Assembly (NCBI GenBank): GCA_005882055.1
Contig: VBGQ01000094.1
Coordinates: 1-12,071 of the forward strand
Reading direction: 5' to 3'
Length of the DNA stretch: 12,071 nt
Origin: Chloroflexota bacterium
GTDB taxonomy: Bacteria; Chloroflexota; Limnocylindria; QHBO01
Of this stretch, positions 7,526 through 12,071 are shown piece by piece; positions within the stretch are counted from its first letter, which is position 1; each line of letters starts with the position of its first letter. The notes below the pieces were generated by a model. That model was not told the DNA's origin and did not search any database. It was given only the letters and a program-made list of their open reading frames with translations. The translations under genes and the position numbers were made by a program.

Positions 7526-9430
7526 TCAGGCGCCAGCCACGGCGGCCACATCGGTCAGGAACTGCTGCTCATACAGCCGGGCGTAGAGGCCCTCGTGCTG
7601 AAGCAGCTCGACATGCGTCCCGCGTTCGACGATTCGGCCTCGGTCGTAGACCAGGATCAGGTCGGCACGCAGGATCGTCGAGAGCCGGTGCGCGATGGCG
7701 ATCGTCGTACGGCCCTCCATCAGCCGGGCGAGGGCACCCTGGATGAGCCGCTCGCTGACGGTGTCGAGGGCCGAGGTCGCCTCGTCGAGGATCAGGATGC
7801 GCGGGTTCTTGAGCAGCACCCGGGCGATGGCAACCCGCTGCTTCTCGCCCCCCGACAGCTTGTAGCCGCGCTCCCCCACGATCGTATCGTAGCCTTCGGG
7901 CAGCTCCAGGACCCGGTCGTGGATCGCGGCCGCGCGGGCCGCCTCCTCGACCTCATCCATGGTCGCCTGCGGCTTGGCGTAATGCAGGTTGTCGAGCACC
8001 GAGCTGTGGAACAGGTACGTCTCCTGGGTCACGACGCCGATGTTCCGGCCCAGCGACTCGAGCCGGATCTGGCGGACGTCCTGTCCGTCGATCAGGACCG
8101 CGCCGGCGTCAACGTCGTACAGGCGCGGGATCAGGTAGGTGGTGGTCGTCTTGCCCGCGCCGGACGGACCAACCAGCGCAACCAGGTTCCCGGGCGCGGC
8201 GATGAACGAGATATCTGCCAGGTCGAAGGGCTTGAGGGGGACCGATACGGCACGGCCCTCCACCTCGGCCTGTGCGGCCTCTTCCCGGGCGGCCATCTGC
8301 GCGGGCGTGACCGGATAATGGAAGGCGACGCCGTCGAAACGCACGTCGCCGCGCATGGTCGCGGGGTCCAGCTCGACGGCATCGGGCGCGTCGGTGATGT
8401 CCTGATCCATCTCGAGGTATTCGAAGATGCGGTCGAAGAGCGCGAGGGCGCCCTGGATCTCGATCTGAACGTTCAGCATCTGCCCCAGCGGGAAGAAGAT
8501 CCGGCTCTGGAGCGTGGTGAACGCGACGATGGTGCCGATGCTGACATGCGTGTCGCCGCGGATGATCAGCGTCCCGGCCAGGATGTAGACCAGGGCCGGC
8601 ATGATGCTGAAGAAGGTGCCGATCATCGCGAAGAACCATCGGCCCAGCATCTGCTGGCGCACCTGAAGATCCCCCAGCCGCCGCGACTCGCGTTCGAATC
8701 GGTCGATGCTCGCGGCCTGCTGGCCGAACGTCTTGGAGAGCAGGATCCCCGAGACGGAGAGCGACTCCTCCGTGATGGCGCTCATCTCTGCCATCGACTG
8801 CTGCGTGAGCCGGCTCACCACGCGGCGCACCTTCCCGACCCGGAAGGTGATGTACGCGAAGATCGGCAGCATCCCCAGGCTCAGGGCGGTGAGCCTCCAA
8901 TCGAGGATCAGCATCGCGACGACCGTGCTCGCCACCGTGGCGAAGTTGGAGAGGAGCGAGCTGGCGGTATCGGTCACCACGGACTGCACGCCGCCCACGT
9001 CGTTGCTGATCCGGCTCTGGATCTCGCCGGTGCGCGTCTCGGTGAAGAAGCGCAGCGGCATCCACTGCAGGTGGCTGTAGAGCGCGACCCGCAGGTCGTT
9101 CATCACGCGTTGGCCAACGAGGTTCGACAGGTACGACTGGCCGACGCCGATGAGGCTGGTGACGATGGGCAGCACGATCATCAGGCCGGACTGGATGTAG
9201 AGCAGGCCCAGGTCGCGTGGCCCGGTCAGGTTGTCGATCACCAGCTTGATGAGGATCGGGTTGACGACACCGATGGTCGCGGTGAGCAGGATCGCGGCCG
9301 CAATGACCGACAGCCGTCCCCGATATGGCTTGAAGAAGCCCACGATGCGGCGCAGGGTTCGTCCCCCGCTTCCCTCCCGGCGCTGCAGGTTCGGCTCGAA
9401 GCCACCCCAGTGACCGCCGCCGCGCATCAT
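7526..9430 (-). CDS. ABC exporter half-transporter (fused permease and ATPase)
   Basis: This 634-residue type IV exporter half-transporter (MsbA/MdlB-like) would work as a homodimer, or as a heterodimer with an unseen partner. The permease occupies about residues 25-350, with membrane segments from about 40 (IAAAILLTATIGVV). It keeps the PLRFFTETRTGEIQSRISND intracellular coupling motif. The ATPase has A-loop Tyr372 (FHYP), Walker A GPSGAGKTT at 421-429, Q-loop in VVTQETYLF, signature LSGGEKQR at 525-532, Walker B ILILDEATSALD with Asp549 and catalytic Glu550, and H-loop His581 (AIAHRLST). The spacing from the A-loop Tyr to Walker A is about 49 residues, against about 26 in MsbA-type proteins, so there is a charged insertion (AAREEAAQAEVEGRA). 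The first of two adjacent ATGs (9430) is taken as the start. The upstream in-frame extension only overlaps the deacetylase gene, which ends 14 bases before. The substrate cannot be read from the sequence. Confidence 0.93.
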   Translation of the reverse strand: MMRGGGHWGGFEPNLQRREGSGGRTLRRIVGFFKPYRGRLSVIAAAILLTATIGVVNPILIKLVIDNLTGPRDLGLLYIQSGLMIVLPIVTSLIGVGQSYLSNLVGQRVMNDLRVALYSHLQWMPLRFFTETRTGEIQSRISNDVGGVQSVVTDTASSLLSNFATVASTVVAMLILDWRLTALSLGMLPIFAYITFRVGKVRRVVSRLTQQSMAEMSAITEESLSVSGILLSKTFGQQAASIDRFERESRRLGDLQVRQQMLGRWFFAMIGTFFSIMPALVYILAGTLIIRGDTHVSIGTIVAFTTLQSRIFFPLGQMLNVQIEIQGALALFDRIFEYLEMDQDITDAPDAVELDPATMRGDVRFDGVAFHYPVTPAQMAAREEAAQAEVEGRAVSVPLKPFDLADISFIAAPGNLVALVGPSGAGKTTTTYLIPRLYDVDAGAVLIDGQDVRQIRLESLGRNIGVVTQETYLFHSSVLDNLHYAKPQATMDEVEEAARAAAIHDRVLELPEGYDTIVGERGYKLSGGEKQRVAIARVLLKNPRILILDEATSALDTVSERLIQGALARLMEGRTTIAIAHRLSTILRADLILVYDRGRIVERGTHVELLQHEGLYARLYEQQFLTDVAAVAGA

Positions 9431-9444
9431 CTGGCGACAGCCAC

Positions 9445-10182
9445 TCAGTCGAGGAGGATCGAGAGGAAGGCCTGGGCGGCGGGCAAGCCCACCGCCTCGC
9501 CCGCCTCGCGCGCTCGCTCTCGGACGCGTTCTTCGACGGCGTCCCAATCGTCGAACTGGCTGGCGTGACAGCGGAGCGCGGCCAGCGCCGTGTCGAGCTG
9601 TGCCTGGACCTCGACCCACAGGTTCGCCTGCTCGGCCCCGGTGACCAGCACCTGGCGCACCTTCCACGGTTCGAGCCCCTCGTCGAGCAGCTCAGGAAAG
9701 TTGAGGCGGTCGCGGGCGGCGGGATAGATCGCGGCAAGGGTCGCCTCGCCGGTTGCCAGGTGATCTGGGTGACTGATGTACGGATTGCCGTCCATCCGCC
9801 GCATTGGGCTCTGGGCGATGACCAGCTCGGGACGCAAGCGCCGCAGGTGCCGCACGAGGTCGCGCCGCAGGTCCAGCGTGGGCTGCAGGTACCCGTCGGG
9901 ATAGCCGAGGTGGACGACCTCCCCGACGCCCAGGACGTCCGCCGCGGCACGCTGCTCGGCGATTCGGGTCGTCGCGAGTTGTTCCGAGGTAACCGCGGGG
10001 TCGGCGGTTCCCTTGCCGCCGTCCGTCGTCACCAGGTAGTCGACGCGCACGCCGCGCGCGACGAGGCTGGCGATGGTGGCGGCGGCACCGAACTCGGCAT
10101 CGTCGGGGTGGCTGAAGACCACCAGCGCGCGCTCCAGCGGCGCAATCAGCTCATGTCGTTCCAACTCGGGCATCGGCGGCAT
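9445..10182 (-). CDS. PIG-L / LmbE family zinc deacetylase
   Basis: The family removes acetyl groups from N-acetylglucosaminyl compounds, for example in mycothiol and bacillithiol synthesis or glycolipid anchors, using one zinc ion. With the ATG at 10182 the protein has 245 residues. The zinc site is complete: HPDD at 25-28 supplies His25 and Asp28 and the catalytic Asp27, and HPDH at 138-141 supplies the third ligand, His141. VTTDGGKGT at 51-59 and HLGYPDGYL at 91-99 are further family signatures. The usual Gly-Gly after HPDDAEFGA is here Ala-Ala. Other possible starts are ATG 10173 and GTG 10197; none has a clear ribosome binding site. The frame stays open further upstream, but that stretch is antisense to csoR. 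The gene heads the leftward run with the ABC transporter and sigma factor, and it is divergent from csoR across 84 bases. The natural substrate is unknown. Confidence 0.9.
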   Translation of the reverse strand: MPPMPELERHELIAPLERALVVFSHPDDAEFGAAATIASLVARGVRVDYLVTTDGGKGTADPAVTSEQLATTRIAEQRAAADVLGVGEVVHLGYPDGYLQPTLDLRRDLVRHLRRLRPELVIAQSPMRRMDGNPYISHPDHLATGEATLAAIYPAARDRLNFPELLDEGLEPWKVRQVLVTGAEQANLWVEVQAQLDTALAALRCHASQFDDWDAVEERVRERAREAGEAVGLPAAQAFLSILLD

Positions 10183-10226
10183 CGTATCGCGATTCACGTT
10201 GCGGCCCGGTTCGGAGATCCGGCACA

Positions 10227-10256
10227 TTGACCCCGTCAAGAGGCGGACCGCATACT
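10227..10256 (+). promoter_or_regulatory. Likely sigma-70-type promoter of csoR
   Basis: A TTGACC -35 box (10227-10232) and a CATACT -10-like box (10251-10256) are separated by 18 bases. The predicted start point falls at about 10262-10264, only a few bases before the csoR ATG at 10267, so the message would be leaderless or nearly so. The -35 box is half of a small palindrome, TTGAC-CCC-GTCAA (10227-10239), whose other arm reads TTGACG on the minus strand, towards the deacetylase gene. No good minus-strand -10 box is seen at the matching spacing. Confidence 0.5.
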
Positions 10257-10270
10257 GCCCCCGGGTATGC
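10250..10270. promoter_or_regulatory. Candidate CsoR operator
   Basis: GCATAC (10250-10255) and GTATGC (10265-10270) form a perfect 6-bp inverted repeat around a GC-only-but-one spacer (TGCCCCCGG). CsoR-family operators characteristically have A/T-containing TAC/GTA arms flanking a G/C tract, and this site fits that description. It covers the -10-like box, the predicted transcription start and the csoR ATG, so bound repressor would block its own gene. It also lies 68 bases upstream of the deacetylase start and could affect that operon. Confidence 0.55.
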
Positions 10271-10620
10271 AGAGCACGACCACCGATCGCGAACGGAACT
10301 TCCGCCACAGCTACACGAAGGATCGGCCCGAGCTGCTCAACCGCCTGAGCCGGATCGAGGGCCAGGTGCGTGGCATCCGGCGCCTGATCGGTGAAGATGC
10401 GTACTGCCTGGACGTCCTGCAGCAGGTGGAGGCCATGACCGCCGCCGCGGACGAGGTCGCGCTGCTCCTGCTCGAGGACCACATTGACGGGTGCCTTGCC
10501 CACGCCATCGAGAGTGGCGAAGGGGCGCCCTACGTCAACGAGGTGATGGCCGTCGTGCGCCGCGCAATGGGTCGTCGAGCGACCCGTCCCGCGAGGGTCA
10601 AGCGAGGTGCCACGGGCTGA
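10267..10620 (+). CDS. csoR: CsoR-family copper-sensing transcriptional repressor
   Basis: This small all-helical repressor (117 residues, DUF156 family) binds operator DNA as a tetramer and is released when Cu(I) binds. It has the DNA-binding and oligomer signature LLNRLSRIEGQVRGIRRLI at about 23-41. The copper ligands are Cys47 (AYC), His72 and Cys76 (EDHIDGC), with the same 25- and 4-residue spacing as M. tuberculosis CsoR Cys36/His61/Cys65. The second-shell Tyr46 and Glu92 also match Tyr35 and Glu81 there. The retained His argues against the persulfide sensor CstR, which lacks it. The ATG at 10267 lies inside the candidate operator. Residues after about 100 form a basic Arg-rich tail (RRATRPARVKRG) without obvious family similarity. 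No copper ATPase or CopZ-like gene is in the window, so its target beyond itself is unknown. Confidence 0.9.
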   Translation: MQSTTTDRERNFRHSYTKDRPELLNRLSRIEGQVRGIRRLIGEDAYCLDVLQQVEAMTAAADEVALLLLEDHIDGCLAHAIESGEGAPYVNEVMAVVRRAMGRRATRPARVKRGATG

Positions 10621-10634
10621 CTGCCAGACAGCAC

Positions 10635-10667
10635 GGGAGTGCCGCAGGGGGGAACCACGGCACTCCC
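10635..10667. terminator. Terminator-like hairpin between convergent genes
   Basis: GGGAGTGCCG (10635-10644) pairs perfectly with CGGCACTCCC (10658-10667) around a 13-base loop. It begins 15 bases after the csoR stop and lies 42 bases beyond the stop of the convergent right-edge gene, so it can serve both. There is no clear T run on either side, which is common in GC-rich genomes but leaves termination unproven. Confidence 0.55.
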
Positions 10668-10708
10668 AGGTGAGTGTACGCGGAGGGTCAACGCGCTCCC
10701 TCGACGCC

Positions 10709-12071
10709 CTATTCTCCGAAAATCGTGAGCTGTTCACCTCCCCGCTCGATGAGCGGGTCGAGACCGAGCACGGGCTCGAGCCAATCCAGGTTCGCGCCGT
10801 CTCGAGCGGCCAACGCATCGAAGTGCTGCCACTTGAGGAAGTGCCAGTTCTGCCGCTCGATCTCCGCGCGTAACCACGGCGAGCGCTCCAGCTTCAGCCG
10901 CACCAGCTCGGTCCGTTCGGAGGGGAAGAGCACGATGCGGGCCTGGTGCTCGGAGGGAGGGATCTCGCGCCCGCGGCGCAACACCGCCTCTCCGAGCATG
11001 GCCGTCCACTCGACCTCGAGGAGGAATGCGAACCGGCCCCGGACGTACCAGATGGCGTCCACCGCCGACAGCGCCTCACCCGGCGCCCGGATGATGAGCG
11101 GCAGATAGGCGCGTCGTTCGTCGTCTGCCAGGTGCTCGATGAGCGGCCGGCCATCGACGACCTTGTCGTGCTCACGGCGGCTCAGCCAGACGCGCAGGCC
11201 GAGCCGATGGCCGTAGTCGGCGACCTGGGCCAGCAGGCGGGAGTGGTCGTCGAATCGGGTCGAGAGCTGCTCGTCCGTATGCAGCTGCCCGCTCTCGCTG
11301 GGGCGCGCATAGGCCGCCAGGCACGCCCGCACGAGCTCCTCGTCCGGTGCCTGCAGCCCGGGGAAGTGGCGATAGATGCGATCGAGAAAGGTCGGCTCGT
11401 CGAGGCGGCCCGCGGTTGACAGGATTGAGAAGGTCGCCCATTCGACCCGATCGGCGAGGGGCTGCTCCGCGAGGTCCGGCTGTCGCAGCCACCAGAGCGG
11501 TCGCGCCTCGTCGCCGAGGCGCACGAGGTTGGGGTGGTCGTCGCGCCACAGCTCCTCGCGGAGCAGGGCCGCCAGCATCATCCCGCCGGGACCAGCCCGA
11601 CGACCCGCGCGGTCCTCGTCGGAGGCGGACTCGTCGGCGACCGCACCCTGGTCCGACGTTTCCAGGTCGCCCCCCGCATCGCGACGCTCGCCACCGCGGA
11701 CATGCCCCAATCGGCGCAGCAACCCGGATTGCGCCAGCTCCATGACCACCGCGCACGCCACCCGCGTCAGGCCCGCCGGCTCCCCGCGGTCGCGGAGCAA
11801 GGCGACCGCGGCGCGATCGACCGCGGCGGCCAGCTCGGGGTAGGTGAGATGCCCGGCCTCCGCGCCCAGCTGGAGGGGCCGCGAGCCAACCGCCGACCGG
11901 AGACGATCCTCGCCGGACGGCTTCCTGAAATGGATTGCCAGGCCGTCTCCCGAGCGCCGCGACTCACGCTGGATGACCGCTTCGAGCTCGAGCCCCGCCG
12001 CGGCACCCGCGGAGGCAATCCCCAGCAGCCGATCCGGATCGTCGCCGTCCAGGAGCAGGTTGAACCGGCCG
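10709..12071 (-). CDS. C-terminal part of a probable DNA methyltransferase fused to a PD-(D/E)XK-like domain, cut by window edge
   Basis: The frame is open from the window edge to a stop at 10709, about 453 codons; the start lies outside. The first visible residues (RFNLLLDGDD, then ASAGAAAGLELEAVIQRESRR and LAIHFRKP) look like the C-terminal end of an N6-adenine or N4-cytosine type DNA methylase, though no catalytic motif is inside the window. An acidic, low-complexity stretch follows (11691-11591, ETSDQGAVADESASDEDR), then a helical region (PLADRVEWATFSILSTAGR). The C-terminal domain holds Asp (codon 11059-11057) in VDAIWYVRGR and EVEWTAML with two Glu (11017-11009), a D-x13-E-x-E arrangement like PD-(D/E)XK nucleases with Glu in place of Lys. 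It ends GGEQLTIFGE. A TTG at 11800 is not needed as a start because upstream codons remain sense. Function is inferred from these patterns: a restriction-modification or other DNA-handling enzyme. Confidence 0.6.
   Translation of the reverse strand, partial: GRFNLLLDGDDPDRLLGIASAGAAAGLELEAVIQRESRRSGDGLAIHFRKPSGEDRLRSAVGSRPLQLGAEAGHLTYPELAAAVDRAAVALLRDRGEPAGLTRVACAVVMELAQSGLLRRLGHVRGGERRDAGGDLETSDQGAVADESASDEDRAGRRAGPGGMMLAALLREELWRDDHPNLVRLGDEARPLWWLRQPDLAEQPLADRVEWATFSILSTAGRLDEPTFLDRIYRHFPGLQAPDEELVRACLAAYARPSESGQLHTDEQLSTRFDDHSRLLAQVADYGHRLGLRVWLSRREHDKVVDGRPLIEHLADDERRAYLPLIIRAPGEALSAVDAIWYVRGRFAFLLEVEWTAMLGEAVLRRGREIPPSEHQARIVLFPSERTELVRLKLERSPWLRAEIERQNWHFLKWQHFDALAARDGANLDWLEPVLGLDPLIERGGEQLTIFGE

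Noticed and set aside
7595..9568. 657-codon open frame on the plus strand opposite the ABC transporter gene
   Set aside because: It is antisense to a gene with every ABC ATPase motif. Its translation is rich in Arg, His, Asp and Gln with no recognisable domain, as expected from the mirror frame of a GC-rich gene.
10183..10818. Upstream extension of the deacetylase frame
   Set aside because: It runs antisense through csoR, a gene with full family signatures, and adds nothing resembling a PIG-L N-terminus.
11172..11756. 194-codon alternative frame within the right-edge gene
   Set aside because: It is extremely Arg/Gly/Pro-rich without motifs, whereas the chosen frame has balanced composition and a continuous domain-like sequence to the window edge.

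Overview
The window is a GC-rich, densely packed bacterial chromosome segment with no gene-free stretch over 300 bases and no tRNA, rRNA, CRISPR array or insertion sequence that I can see. Several features suggest a Chloroflexota bacterium of the Limnocylindria type: a LytR-CpsA-Psr protein with a Ser/Thr/Pro-rich linker after its membrane segment, a DUF4232-like exported domain paired with an ECF sigma factor, a zinc-ribbon/adenylate cyclase/NTPase/TPR fusion, and frequent GTG and TTG starts. An actinobacterium cannot be excluded from sequence alone. The assignment is an inference from protein style.

Layout. On the left edge, a leftward LytR-CpsA-Psr gene (truncated by the window) diverges from a rightward pair: a YjbQ/UPF0047 protein, followed 8 bases later by a 1069-residue zinc-ribbon/class III adenylate cyclase/STAND-like ATPase/TPR protein. 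The cyclase converges with a long leftward run of five genes. In transcription order this run is a PIG-L/LmbE deacetylase (10182-9445), an ABC exporter half-transporter (9430-7526), an ECF sigma factor (7499-6924), a membrane-anchored DUF4232-like protein overlapping it by ATGA (6927-6208), and a YyaL/DUF255 thioredoxin-domain protein (6170-4104). The first four are spaced by 26 bases or less, or overlap, so they look like one operon. A perfect 13-bp hairpin that includes the YyaL start codon separates the fifth gene from them.

Divergent from the deacetylase is a copper-type CsoR repressor. It has its own promoter and a CsoR-like inverted repeat lying over the -10 box and start codon, which indicates autoregulation. 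No copper exporter or chaperone gene is visible. CsoR is followed by a 10-bp-stem hairpin and then, converging from the right edge, the C-terminal 453 codons of a large protein. This looks like the end of a DNA methyltransferase fused to a PD-(D/E)XK-like nuclease domain (D-x13-EVE), a possible genome-defence enzyme.

The most interesting items are the right-edge methylase/nuclease-like fusion, the start-codon hairpin of the YyaL gene, the orphan near-leaderless csoR with its operator, and the complete cAMP-forming signalling fusion. None of these establishes a new system on its own. Most of the window is otherwise ordinary core or signalling gene content.
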